DNA of 30,188 nt from Bacillota bacterium (lineage in GTDB: Bacteria; Bacillota; Clostridia; Lachnospirales; Lachnospiraceae): assembly GCA_023441965.1 (NCBI GenBank), contig JAEZNB010000098.1, positions 1-30,188 on the forward strand, written 5' to 3'. The translations under genes were made by a program, and so were the position numbers. The notes below the pieces were generated by a model. The model was not told the origin of the DNA and searched no databases. It saw only the letters and a list, made by a program, of their open reading frames with translations. Below are positions 7,083 to 15,438 of the stretch, one piece after another (the stretch's first letter is position 1; each line of letters opens with the position of its first letter).

Positions 7083-8630
7083 GTGGAAGATTATATTATT
7101 GAAATGATAGGAATCACGAAAGAATTCCCGGGTATCGTTGCCAATGATGATATCACCCTAAGGCTTCGAAGGGGTGAAATACATGCCCTGTTAGGTGAGA
7201 ACGGGGCCGGTAAATCCACCCTGATGAGCGTATTGTTCGGTCTCTATAAAGCAGAGAAGGGGGAGATCCGTAAGAATGGACAGCCCGTTAAAATCAGTAA
7301 CCCCAATGATGCCAATGCTTTGGGCATAGGTATGGTGCATCAGCATTTCAAGCTGGTGGACATCTTTACCGTATTGGAGAATATTATTCTGGGTGTGGAG
7401 CCGGAGAAGCTGGGCTTCATACAGAAGCAGGAAGCCAGAGAGAAGGTCATGGCCTTAAGTGAGCAGTATGGCCTTAAGGTGAATCCGGATGCTTATATAG
7501 AGAAAATCTCCGTTGGTATGCAGCAGAGGGTTGAGATCCTGAAGATGCTGTACCGGGAAAACGATATCTTGATCTTTGACGAACCGACCGCAGTTTTGAC
7601 CCCTCAGGAGATCGAGGAGCTGATGGACATCATGCGGGGCTTCGCAAAGGAAGGGAAGTCCATTCTCTTTATTACGCATAAGCTGAATGAAATCATGGCA
7701 GTTGCTGACCGTTGTACTGTTCTGCGCAAGGGAAGATGCATTGGCACAGTTGACATAAAGGATACCTCCAAGGAAGAGCTTTCCAGGATGATGGTAGGCA
7801 GGGAGGTCAGCTTCAAGGTCGAAAAGAAGGAGGCTGCCAAGGGAGAGCGGGTGCTATCCGTCAGAAATCTTACGGTGCCCTCTCAGACGCACAAGAACGA
7901 CGCAGTGAAGAATGTATCCTTTGATGTTTATGGAGGAGAGATTGTTTGCCTGGCAGGGATTGACGGTAACGGACAATCGGAATTTGTTGCAGCTCTGACC
8001 GGTCTTGAGAAGCCCGGCAAAGGAAGTATCCTTTTGTCCGGCAGGGATATCACCAAGGCTTCCATCCGAACCAGGTCAAAAACAGGTATGAGCCATATTC
8101 CTGAAGACAGACATAAGCATGGACTGGTTTTGGATTACAGCTTGGAAGAGAATATGATTCTCCAGAGATACTGGCAGCCTGAGTTTACCAAGAGAGGCTT
8201 TATCCGCAAGAAGAGGATGCGGGTCTATGCCGAGCGCCTGATCAGGCAGTATGATGTAAGAAGCGGTCAGGGACCGGTTACCATAACCCGCAGCATGTCC
8301 GGCGGTAACCAGCAGAAGGCAATCGTGGCCAGAGAAATCGATAAGGAGCATATGCTTCTGGTTGCGGTACAGCCAACGAGAGGCCTGGATGTCGGAGCAA
8401 TTGAGTACATTCACCGGCAACTGGTAGCATCCCGTGATGCAGGGAAGGGAGTACTGCTTGTTTCCCTGGAGCTGGACGAGGTCATGAATGTCAGCGACCG
8501 TATACTGGTCATGTATGAGGGAGAGATCGTTGGGGAGCTGGATCCTAAGAAAACCACCGTTCAGGAGCTAGGTCTGTATATGTCCGGTGCAAAACGGGAT
8601 GCTGTAAAGGAGTATGGGGATGCAAAATAA
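7083..8630 (+). CDS. nupO: Nucleoside ABC transporter ATPase with two ABC domains
   Basis: This protein of about 515 residues has two fused ABC ATPase domains, as in the NupO/YufO and RbsA type. Domain 1 has Walker A GENGAGKST, the signature SVGMQQRVEI and Walker B ILIFDEPTAVLTP. Domain 2 has a degenerate Walker A (AGIDGNGQSEF), the signature SGGNQQKAIVAREI and Walker B-like LLVAVQPTRGLDVG. This asymmetry is normal for the family. It powers import through the two downstream permeases on the cytoplasmic face. The frame is open from ATG 7068, but no ribosome binding site precedes it. GTG 7083 has AGAGG five bases upstream and gives the family-like start MEDYIIEMIGITKEFPG. The 3' end overlaps the next gene by 11 nt. 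Confidence 0.93.
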   Translation: MEDYIIEMIGITKEFPGIVANDDITLRLRRGEIHALLGENGAGKSTLMSVLFGLYKAEKGEIRKNGQPVKISNPNDANALGIGMVHQHFKLVDIFTVLENIILGVEPEKLGFIQKQEAREKVMALSEQYGLKVNPDAYIEKISVGMQQRVEILKMLYRENDILIFDEPTAVLTPQEIEELMDIMRGFAKEGKSILFITHKLNEIMAVADRCTVLRKGRCIGTVDIKDTSKEELSRMMVGREVSFKVEKKEAAKGERVLSVRNLTVPSQTHKNDAVKNVSFDVYGGEIVCLAGIDGNGQSEFVAALTGLEKPGKGSILLSGRDITKASIRTRSKTGMSHIPEDRHKHGLVLDYSLEENMILQRYWQPEFTKRGFIRKKRMRVYAERLIRQYDVRSGQGPVTITRSMSGGNQQKAIVAREIDKEHMLLVAVQPTRGLDVGAIEYIHRQLVASRDAGKGVLLVSLELDEVMNVSDRILVMYEGEIVGELDPKKTTVQELGLYMSGAKRDAVKEYGDAK

Positions 8631-9894
8631 ATCATTTTTGGATACAGAAAAAGTATTATGGAAGAAGTTTATCAAAAGTAAGGGCTTTTCTGCATTTACC
8701 TCCGCACTTCTGGCGATTGCGCTAGGCTTAATCATCGGTTATATCGTAATGATTATTGCCGGCTCAGAAAGGGCCGGAATCGGCTTTCAGACAGTTCTGA
8801 CCGGAGGCTTTCGCAAGCTGGGTGATGTATTTTATTTTGCCACACCGATCATGATGACCGGACTGGCAGTCGGCTTCGCCTTTAAGATGGGCCTATTTAA
8901 TATCGGTGCCTCGGGACAGTACACCATGGGTATGTTTTTTGCCATGTATGTGGGCTTTATGTTTCCCATGCCTCCGGAGCTCCATTGGATTGCCTGTGTT
9001 CTGGCCGGAATGATCGGCGGAATGCTGTGGGGGATCATCCCCGGCTTCTTCAAGGCCTTTCTGAATGTAAATGAAGTGATCACCTCCATTATGTTCAATT
9101 ATATCGGCATGTATCTGGTGGACATGTGGATTCGGGGCAATAAGAAAATGTATGTGGCTATGATGACCAGAACAGCCTATCTGCCGTCTTCGGCCCAGCT
9201 GCCTTCTCTTGGTGTCAAGGGCTCCAATGTTAATGTTTCCATCTATATCGCAATCGCTCTGGCGATCCTGCTGTTCATTGTACTGAATATGACCACCTTC
9301 GGCTATGAGCTGAAGGCGACAGGCTATAATAAGCATGCCAGTAAGTATGCCGGTATGAACGGGACCAGAAATATCATCTATACCATGGCCATCGCCGGAG
9401 GACTTGCCGGTCTTGGCGGTGCCTTCTTCATACTGGCACCGGCAGCAATCAAGGGAAGCAGTATGACCTATGAGCCGATCAATGTAATCGCTGCCAATGG
9501 CTTTAACGGTATCGCAGTTGCGCTCCTGGGGAATTCCAGTCCTTTGGGAATCATATTCTCGGCTCTGTTTATCTCTCATATCCAGAGAGGCGGTACGCTG
9601 ACCAGTCTTTACGGATATAAGCCGGAAATCATTGATATCGTAATTGCGGTCATCATATATTTCTCAGCCTTCTCCATGCTGATGAAGACAGCAGCCGGAG
9701 CCTTCTTTATGAGGATGAGGAAGCCCGGACAGAAGCCGGAGCAGAAGAACGGGAGCAGCGCCTTAGCAGGAGAGCTGAAGGCCGGAGTCGATATACCGGA
9801 TCATCCGGAAACAAAGGTGAAGGTTGATACTGCTGACCGGATGGCAGGCTCACGAGCGAATGCGAACAAGATAGCAGAGAAGGAGGTGGAGTAA
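8620..9894 (+). CDS. nupP: Nucleoside ABC transporter permease, first subunit
   Basis: This permease of about 424 residues belongs to the BPD_transp_2 (RbsC/YufP) type, with roughly eight to ten hydrophobic segments between residues 30 and 365. Family blocks include MMTGLAVGFAFKMGLFNIGASG, MFNYIGMYLVD, FGYELKATGYN and GGLAGLGGAFFILAP. The start at 8620 has GGAG seven bases upstream; the ATG at 8614 is only one base from that GGAG. It overlaps nupO by 11 nt and ends directly against nupQ, so translation is probably coupled. After the last membrane segment there is a hydrophilic C-terminal tail of about 60 residues (from RKPGQKPEQKN), which looks disordered. Confidence 0.9.
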   Translation: MQNKSFLDTEKVLWKKFIKSKGFSAFTSALLAIALGLIIGYIVMIIAGSERAGIGFQTVLTGGFRKLGDVFYFATPIMMTGLAVGFAFKMGLFNIGASGQYTMGMFFAMYVGFMFPMPPELHWIACVLAGMIGGMLWGIIPGFFKAFLNVNEVITSIMFNYIGMYLVDMWIRGNKKMYVAMMTRTAYLPSSAQLPSLGVKGSNVNVSIYIAIALAILLFIVLNMTTFGYELKATGYNKHASKYAGMNGTRNIIYTMAIAGGLAGLGGAFFILAPAAIKGSSMTYEPINVIAANGFNGIAVALLGNSSPLGIIFSALFISHIQRGGTLTSLYGYKPEIIDIVIAVIIYFSAFSMLMKTAAGAFFMRMRKPGQKPEQKNGSSALAGELKAGVDIPDHPETKVKVDTADRMAGSRANANKIAEKEVE

Positions 9895-10866
9895 ATGAAT
9901 GATCTGTATTATCTGATTCAGAATACCCTTCCGGTTGCTATCGCCTTGCTCTTGGTGGCTCTCGGCGGAATGTTCAGTGAGCGGAGCGGTGTCATCAATA
10001 TTGCGTTGGAAGGAATTATGCTCTTTGGAGCTTATATCGGCTGTGTCTTCGTCTATCATATTGAGAAGGCCGATTGGAACCTGAATCCCCAGGTGATCCT
10101 GCTCTTGGGAATGGTAGTAGCGGCGATCGCAGGAGTCATCTTCTCCCTGCTCTTATCCCTGGCAGCCATTAATATGAAGGCTGACCAGACCATCGTGGGA
10201 ACCTCCCTGAACATGCTGGTACCGGCAGGTGTCCTGCTTTTCTCCAAGATGTTCTTCGGCAGTGACGGAGTCACCACGGATACTTATTTTTATATTAAAG
10301 AGGTCCCCGGTTTAAGCAAGATACCGGTTTTGGGGAAGATGTTCTTTCAGAATACCTATCTTAGTGTTTATATAGGCTTTTTCCTATTGCTTGTGGTGAC
10401 GATCCTGTTCTATAAGACCAGCTTCGGACTTCATCTGAGGGCTTGTGGAGAGCATCCCCAGGCTGCCGACTCGGTAGGCATCAATGTTTATCGGATGCGT
10501 TATGCGGGAGTAGGTCTGTCCGGTGTCCTTGGAGGAATCGGAGGCTTCTTCTACGCAGTCGGTATCATGAACGGAGATGCCAACGGACATACCGGTGTGG
10601 CCGGCTTTGGTTTCCTGGCGCTGGCGGTTATGATTTTCGGCCAGTGGAAGCCGATCCGCATCCTGATTGCAGCTCTGTTCTTTGCCTTCCTAAGGACCCT
10701 GGCCTATTCGGTTTCCCTGTTTCCCTTCCTGGTAAAGCTGAAGCTGGACCAGACCTATTATAAGATGCTGCCCTATATCGCTACCATGGTGGTGCTGGCC
10801 TTTACCTCGAAGAAATCCCGTGCTCCCAAGGCAGAGGGTATTCCCTATGATAAGGGCATGAGATAG
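9895..10866 (+). CDS. nupQ: Nucleoside ABC transporter permease, second subunit
   Basis: This 323-residue BPD_transp_2 permease is the YufQ/NupQ-type partner of the preceding one. It has about eight to nine hydrophobic segments. Its diagnostic blocks are ALGGMFSERSGVINIALEG near the N terminus, MKADQTIVGTSLNMLVPAG, FGLHLRACGEHPQAADSVGI and FLALAVMIFGQWKP. The ATG directly abuts the nupP stop, and GGAGGTGGAG inside the nupP end serves as ribosome binding site. A strong terminator follows at 10902, closing the importer operon. The two permeases would form a heterodimeric channel. Confidence 0.92.
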   Translation: MNDLYYLIQNTLPVAIALLLVALGGMFSERSGVINIALEGIMLFGAYIGCVFVYHIEKADWNLNPQVILLLGMVVAAIAGVIFSLLLSLAAINMKADQTIVGTSLNMLVPAGVLLFSKMFFGSDGVTTDTYFYIKEVPGLSKIPVLGKMFFQNTYLSVYIGFFLLLVVTILFYKTSFGLHLRACGEHPQAADSVGINVYRMRYAGVGLSGVLGGIGGFFYAVGIMNGDANGHTGVAGFGFLALAVMIFGQWKPIRILIAALFFAFLRTLAYSVSLFPFLVKLKLDQTYYKMLPYIATMVVLAFTSKKSRAPKAEGIPYDKGMR

Positions 10867-10901
10867 AAGAACAGAACCCGTAATGAATCATGTCAGATAA
10901 A

Positions 10902-10936
10902 GAAAAAATGTAGCTACGGCTACATTTTTTCTTTTT
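10902..10936 (+). terminator. Intrinsic terminator of the nup operon
   Basis: GAAAAAATGTAGC (10902-10914) pairs perfectly with GCTACATTTTTTC (10919-10931) around the tetraloop TACG, followed by TTTTT. It is a strong rho-independent terminator, symmetric enough to work in both directions. Confidence 0.88.
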
Positions 10937-11009
10937 GTATATGATATAATCAGTATAACGAATGACACGATAAAAGAAAACGATGAATATAAATTGGGAG
11001 GATGATGAA

Positions 11010-11789
11010 ATGATAAGACAGATTATTCATATTGATGAGGATCTATGTAATGGCTGTGGCCTGTGTGTCAGCGCCTGCCATGAAGCTGCCATAGGCTTAG
11101 TAGACGGAAAGGCAAAGCTGCTTCGGGATGATTATTGCGACGGACTTGGGAATTGCCTTCCCGTCTGTCCTACAGGAGCTATCAGCTTCGTGGAGAGAGA
11201 AGCCTTGGAGTATAATGAAGAGGAGGTCAAGAGAAATATGAAGCTGCAGGAAGAGAAGGAGAAAGCTGCTGCAGAAGCCAGGGAAGCTACAGCTAAGGCA
11301 CAGGTGGCGGCACCTCATCCTGCCCATGCAGGAGGCTGTCCCGGTTCCAGACTCCGGACCATCCATAGGGAAGAGACTCCGGTAACACCGAAGCACGAAG
11401 AGAAGGAGACTGTCATCCCTTCCGAGCTAAGACAATGGCCGGTCCAGATTCAGCTGGTACCAGTCAATGCCCCTTATTTTAACGGAGCAGATCTGCTGAT
11501 TGCTGCAGACTGTACAGCCTATGCCTATGGCAATATCCATCAGTTCATGAAGGGGAAGATCACTCTAATCGGCTGCCCCAAGCTGGATGATGCGGATTAT
11601 GCAGGGAAGCTGACCCAGATTCTGATGAACAATGAGCTGAAAAGTATTACCGTTCTTCGGATGGAGGTTCCCTGCTGCGGAGGAATCGTCCATGCGGTCA
11701 AGACTGCCATGCTAAATTCCGGCAAGCTCCTTCCCTGGAGGGTCGTGACCATTTCCACTGACGGCCTTGTTCTGGAAGACAGGGGCTAG
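11010..11789 (+). CDS. Ferredoxin-domain protein with C-terminal sulfhydryl-rich domain
   Basis: This 259-residue cytoplasmic protein has an N-terminal dicluster ferredoxin domain. Motif 1 is CNGCGLCVSACHEAA; motif 2 is CDGLGNCLPVCPTGAI. The second has the longer first spacing typical of this clostridial family. A charged, alanine-rich segment (about 75-105, probably helical) and a proline/histidine linker follow. A C-terminal domain of about 120 residues contains ADLLIAADCTAYAY, ITLIGCPKLDDADY and RMEVPCCGGI, whose cysteines could hold a further metal or redox site. The ATG at 11010 has GGGAGG eight bases upstream; an earlier in-frame ATG at 10983 lacks one. It is a single gene between two terminators. 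A possible -10 TATAAT is at 10945-10950. Its electron partner is unknown. Confidence 0.88.
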   Translation: MIRQIIHIDEDLCNGCGLCVSACHEAAIGLVDGKAKLLRDDYCDGLGNCLPVCPTGAISFVEREALEYNEEEVKRNMKLQEEKEKAAAEAREATAKAQVAAPHPAHAGGCPGSRLRTIHREETPVTPKHEEKETVIPSELRQWPVQIQLVPVNAPYFNGADLLIAADCTAYAYGNIHQFMKGKITLIGCPKLDDADYAGKLTQILMNNELKSITVLRMEVPCCGGIVHAVKTAMLNSGKLLPWRVVTISTDGLVLEDRG

Positions 11790-11811
11790 AGCTTATATTG
11801 ATAGTATAAAA

Positions 11812-11867
11812 GAGCAGTAATGGAAAATCGGGAATTCTCTTAAGATTTTCGCATTACTGCTCCTTTT
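11812..11867. terminator. Bidirectional terminator between convergent genes
   Basis: GAGCAGTAATG-GAAAATC (11812-11829) pairs with GATTTTC-G-CATTACTGCTC (11844-11862), with one unpaired base and a 14-nt loop. On the plus strand it is followed by CTTTTATTT. On the minus strand the stem is followed by TTTTAT. It can end both the ferredoxin-domain gene and the minus-strand fusion gene. Confidence 0.8.
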
Positions 11868-11877
11868 ATTTACGATA

Positions 11878-14238
11878 TTAATCTTGGATGGCAGCTGCCA
11901 GTCTATCAAATAGCTCTTGGGGCTCTAAGCTTAAATGGAACAGCTCTGTGAGATTATTCCAATATATTTCTCCCGCATCCATAGGTAAATAGGTTGGATA
12001 ACTGTCCATCATCCTGTCACATTCCCTAACGATCTCCAAGAACTCCTCAGTCAGCGGATGATCGGATGTGAAGTCCTTTAAAGGAGACAGGAAGTTATTG
12101 GTGTCATACTGCTCAATGGCGATATCATCTGTCAGATATGAAATCAGCCCAAAGGCGGCTTCCGCTTGCTGGCTGTCTGAACTGATGCTGTAGATGTTAT
12201 CGACGGAATGTCCGAGTGCATACTTCGATTGTTCATCTCCTCTTGCAAAGGCTGGGAAGGCAAAGAAGCCCAGGTCGGATTCTGACATCCAACCCTGAAG
12301 GTTAGTGAGACGATAGTTGGCATTCAGATACATGGCACTTTCTCCATTTGCAAAAGCCACATAGGCCTCATCATCCGATGTTTCGGTGAAATTTTCTTTA
12401 AAATAGCCATTTCTGATCCATAACTGTAGCTTTTCGCCGGCATACAGATAACCATCCTCTAAGGATGCTGTGTCTTTATAAGGGATTCTTAATAAGGGAT
12501 CCTCTCCGCTAAAGCGTGCCGCCAGGCTGCTGAAATAGATTTCACTATATACTTCTTCCAGCCCTCCTAGAGAGTAGGGAGTGATACCGTTCGCAAGCAA
12601 GGTATCACAAATCTGCTCCAGCTCATGAATGGTTTCCGGAACCTTCAGGCCAAGGCGATTGAAGAGCTCCTTATGATAAAACATACCATTTATTCTGATA
12701 CCGCCTCCGGGAACACCATAGAAGCGACCCATATTGCTCACCTGGTCTAGGGCTGCCTCCAGATATCTGTCTTCATAACCATACTGCTCGATAAAATCAG
12801 TGATATCCAGGATAAGACCATCTGCTATGTTTGAATGAAATTGATGCTGATTCAAAGTAACAAAGATGTCCGGGAGGTCACCGGCTGCTATGGCTAAAGC
12901 AAGCCGATCCTCATAGTCAGTGATATTTATGGCTGTTACTTCAACATCACAATCGGGGTTCGCTGCCCTGAAACGCTCGACTGCATCTGCGATAATTGAT
13001 TCGTTATTCAGTCTGGGAATATACCATAATTCCAAATCCCCTTCCAGGTTCCGGGCTTCCGTCCGGGCAGGGATCGGGGTGGGAGCAACCGCATCCGGTA
13101 ATATTGCGGGACTGTCTGTGTTCGGTTTTGTAGGAGCGGACCTATCCGGTGATGGTGCTGTTGTATCAGTATTTTTGTGTGACGCCGGACTCATTTCTGT
13201 TATGGATTTCATTTTCGCCTTGTCGAAGGAAGCCTTGTTGTAGTCCTTCAGCCTTAAGTTAACCGTAAGGCTCTCCACATCACTTCCGTCAGTATATTTC
13301 ATGTGGAAGCTGAAGGAGGAAAGATAACCTTTACCGATGGTAAGCTCCAGGGAGCATTTACGGATAGCTTCGGCCTCCTTCAGCAAGGAATTCTTCTCAT
13401 TCTCGTAATCCTTTCTGAAAGCAGGCTTCAGAATCTCATAGATTTCTTCTGTCAGTTTTATTGTGTCAAATTCAAAAAGGTAGATGGTTTCGTCTTTTTC
13501 GATTCTTCTTTCAAACTTATTACATACCTCCTGCAGGAAGGCCGGGTCATTTAATTTATCCCGAAGCTCATCCATACAGTCTGCGATTTCATCCTTAAAC
13601 AGGTAGGAGGAGAGACCGCTATCCTTTACAGCCTTTTCCCAGTCCACATCCTGAAAGGAAGTAAGGGCGCCTCGATATTCTTCGTAAAATTCGAAGAAGT
13701 ATGTGAGACCGAGGCTTAAATTGCTCTTCCCTTGTAATTCTCCGTTGTTCAGTATATAAGCGTTGTCGTTATAAAGGATGAATTCAGAAGCATCATCCGC
13801 ATATATATCCACCAGCAGCTTGCCCTTCGCCAGGTCATATTCCGCTAGTCCATCCGCATGATGAACCTGATCGGATTCATCATTGGCTTCCGCAATGTCC
13901 AGATCGAAGGCAAAGCTATCGGAATCCAGAGTTCCCTGGAGCGCTTTTAGGATATCGTCCAGGACCAGGACTTTCTTAGGCTTAAGTAAAAAGGAAGCCG
14001 CTACTATGGCTACAAGGATCAGGAGCGCTGACGGTATGAGCCAGAGCAGGAGGCGCTTCTTATTGTTGGGCTTTGGTATTGTATTACGATTGATTGCATT
14101 TTCTTTGCTTCCTGCTTCCGGAAGCTTTTCCTGTGATAGCGGGCTGATCGCTTGGGGATGAGACGATAATGGAGTTCCGCATTTAGAACAGAAGCCTGCC
14201 GTATCATCATTTTTGAATCCGCATTTTGTACAGAACAT
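11878..14238 (-). CDS. Zinc ribbon - membrane segment - solute-binding protein fusion
   Basis: This 786-residue protein has an unusual domain order. Residues 1-22 form a zinc ribbon (CTKC-x10-CSKC: C3, C6, C17, C20). A polar stretch follows, and residues 62-85 are one strong membrane segment with no lipobox. Residues 90-345 form an extracellular domain with a repeated beta-like pattern and few cysteines; I do not recognise it firmly. Residues 348-398 are a Ser/Thr/Pro-rich linker. Residues 399-786 resemble a family 1 extracellular (sugar-type) solute-binding protein, with AVERFRAANPDCDVEV, AIAAGDLPDIFVT, INGMFYHKELFNRLGLKVPET and FANGESAMYLNANY. The ribbon would be cytoplasmic and the binding domain outside. 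No permease or ATPase gene is adjacent, so a sensor or tethered-binding role is more likely than transport; this is inference. GGAGGGACCT precedes the ATG. Confidence 0.85.
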   Translation of the reverse strand: MFCTKCGFKNDDTAGFCSKCGTPLSSHPQAISPLSQEKLPEAGSKENAINRNTIPKPNNKKRLLLWLIPSALLILVAIVAASFLLKPKKVLVLDDILKALQGTLDSDSFAFDLDIAEANDESDQVHHADGLAEYDLAKGKLLVDIYADDASEFILYNDNAYILNNGELQGKSNLSLGLTYFFEFYEEYRGALTSFQDVDWEKAVKDSGLSSYLFKDEIADCMDELRDKLNDPAFLQEVCNKFERRIEKDETIYLFEFDTIKLTEEIYEILKPAFRKDYENEKNSLLKEAEAIRKCSLELTIGKGYLSSFSFHMKYTDGSDVESLTVNLRLKDYNKASFDKAKMKSITEMSPASHKNTDTTAPSPDRSAPTKPNTDSPAILPDAVAPTPIPARTEARNLEGDLELWYIPRLNNESIIADAVERFRAANPDCDVEVTAINITDYEDRLALAIAAGDLPDIFVTLNQHQFHSNIADGLILDITDFIEQYGYEDRYLEAALDQVSNMGRFYGVPGGGIRINGMFYHKELFNRLGLKVPETIHELEQICDTLLANGITPYSLGGLEEVYSEIYFSSLAARFSGEDPLLRIPYKDTASLEDGYLYAGEKLQLWIRNGYFKENFTETSDDEAYVAFANGESAMYLNANYRLTNLQGWMSESDLGFFAFPAFARGDEQSKYALGHSVDNIYSISSDSQQAEAAFGLISYLTDDIAIEQYDTNNFLSPLKDFTSDHPLTEEFLEIVRECDRMMDSYPTYLPMDAGEIYWNNLTELFHLSLEPQELFDRLAAAIQD

Positions 14239-14296
14239 AGGTCCCTCCTAAAATGTTGTTAATTCTTTGTCCGTAAATTTAAGGTACACAAAGAAA

Positions 14297-14325
14297 ATTG
14301 TAACATATTCGACAAAATTAGTCAA
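14297..14325 (-). promoter_or_regulatory. Promoter of the zinc ribbon/SBP fusion gene
   Basis: On the minus strand, TTGACT (14325-14320), a 17-bp spacer and TACAAT (14302-14297) match a sigma-A promoter. It leaves a leader of about 50 nt before the ATG at 14238. Confidence 0.6.
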
Positions 14326-14337
14326 AGTGAAGCAGAG

Positions 14338-14367
14338 GATATTCTTTGATATAGATATTCTTTGATA
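14338..14367. repeat. Tandem 14-bp direct repeat between divergent genes
   Basis: GATATTCTTTGATA occurs twice without mismatch (14338-14351 and 14354-14367), with a 16-bp period. It lies between the promoter of the fusion gene and the peroxiredoxin start, so a regulator could bind both copies. I see no clear -35/-10 pair for the peroxiredoxin; TTACAT (14375-14380) with TATGAT (about 14396) is only a weak candidate. Confidence 0.65.
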
Positions 14368-14431
14368 ACAAGCTTACATTTCATTGGAGTTCTCATATGA
14401 TTCAATATATTAATAAGAAAAGAGAGTTGCT

Positions 14432-15196
14432 ATGGAGGACTATTATGAATCAAGGATGCCTCTGATCGGAGATATTGCACCTGCCTTTCACGCAAGAACG
14501 ACCCAGGGAGAAATTGATTTTCCCAAGGATTATTGTGGGAAATGGGTCATATTCTTTTCTCATCCCGGAGATTTTACACCGGTATGTACGACAGAATTTA
14601 TGACCTTTGCATCGATGATGCAGGAGTTCAGGGATTTGAATACGGAATTGCTGGGTTTATCGATTGATACCATCTATGCACACATAGCTTGGCTAAGAAA
14701 GATACAGGAGCTGGTCTGGAAGGATATCAAGCATGTGGAGGTTACCTTTCCTCTGATTGAGGATATCACTATGGAGATTGCGGGCAAGTACGGTATGATA
14801 CATCCGAATATGTCAGGTACGCAGACAGTCAGGGCTGTATTTATCATCGATCCTGAGGGAAGGATCAGAGCGATCCTGTATTATCCGGCCTCTACCGGCC
14901 GCAATACGGAGGAGCTGAAGCGAATGATCCTAGCCCTGCAGAAGGCCGATTGTGAGGGGATTGCGACACCGGCGAACTGGATGCCCTGCGAAGATGTAAT
15001 CCTACCGCCTCCCAACTCCTGCGGAGGCGCCAGGGAGAGACTGGCCGGTGTGGATCAGGAACAGGGCGGCTACTGCCTTGATTGGTTTCTCTGCTTTCGG
15101 CAAAGCGGCTGCAGCTCCTGTCAGGAAAATGTTATGCCCCAGGTTCCGGAGTATTTTTCAAGATATCAGAACAGAAGGAATTATTACAGAAGATAA
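14432..15196 (+). CDS. Peroxiredoxin, AhpC/TSA 1-Cys (Prx6-like) type
   Basis: This 254-residue thiol peroxidase should reduce hydrogen peroxide and organic hydroperoxides in the cytoplasm. The catalytic loop is SHPGDFTPVCTTEF with peroxidatic Cys52. The Prx6-type features WLRKIQE, FPLIEDITMEIAGKYGM, VRAVFIIDPEGRIRAILYYP and TPANWMPCEDVILPPP are all present. The C terminus YCLDWFLCF matches long Prx6-like family members. Another 30 residues follow, including GCSSC, which is longer than I expect and might add a resolving pair. The ATG follows AAAGAGAG at a suitable distance. It is divergent from the zinc ribbon/SBP fusion gene across the tandem repeat. Confidence 0.92.
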   Translation: MEDYYESRMPLIGDIAPAFHARTTQGEIDFPKDYCGKWVIFFSHPGDFTPVCTTEFMTFASMMQEFRDLNTELLGLSIDTIYAHIAWLRKIQELVWKDIKHVEVTFPLIEDITMEIAGKYGMIHPNMSGTQTVRAVFIIDPEGRIRAILYYPASTGRNTEELKRMILALQKADCEGIATPANWMPCEDVILPPPNSCGGARERLAGVDQEQGGYCLDWFLCFRQSGCSSCQENVMPQVPEYFSRYQNRRNYYRR

Positions 15197-15321
15197 ATGT
15201 AGTGTTCTAGTGAAGTGTAAGGCTATGGAAGCTGAGATTGTTATGGAATAATATCGGGAGGAGCTTGATTTAAGGTACGAGTAGCAGGAGATTGGCTGAA
15301 GCTTTGAGCTGGAGGAGAATA

Positions 15322-15438
15322 ATGAAGGTACAGATTGACAGTCTGCTGACCGGAAGCTATAATGTCAAATATGCGGATATAAGCAGAATGATTATCGGAC
15401 AAAGGATGAATGCACATGGATCAGAGAAAAGAACATAG
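15322..15438 (+). CDS. Short ORF upstream of the EamA exporter
   Basis: This candidate 38-residue peptide begins MKVQIDSLLTGSYNVKYADI and has a strong ribosome binding site (GGAGGAGAATA). It ends inside the following transporter gene, overlapping its start by 29 nt in another frame, so it could couple or attenuate translation of the exporter. There is no signal peptide or membrane segment. I do not recognise it, and it could be chance. Confidence 0.35.
   Translation: MKVQIDSLLTGSYNVKYADISRMIIGQRMNAHGSEKRT

Noticed and set aside
8893..9579. 228-codon minus-strand open frame opposite nupP
   Set aside because: It mirrors a long permease gene, has no ribosome binding site, and its protein is a low-order His/Gln/Asp-rich string typical of an antisense shadow.
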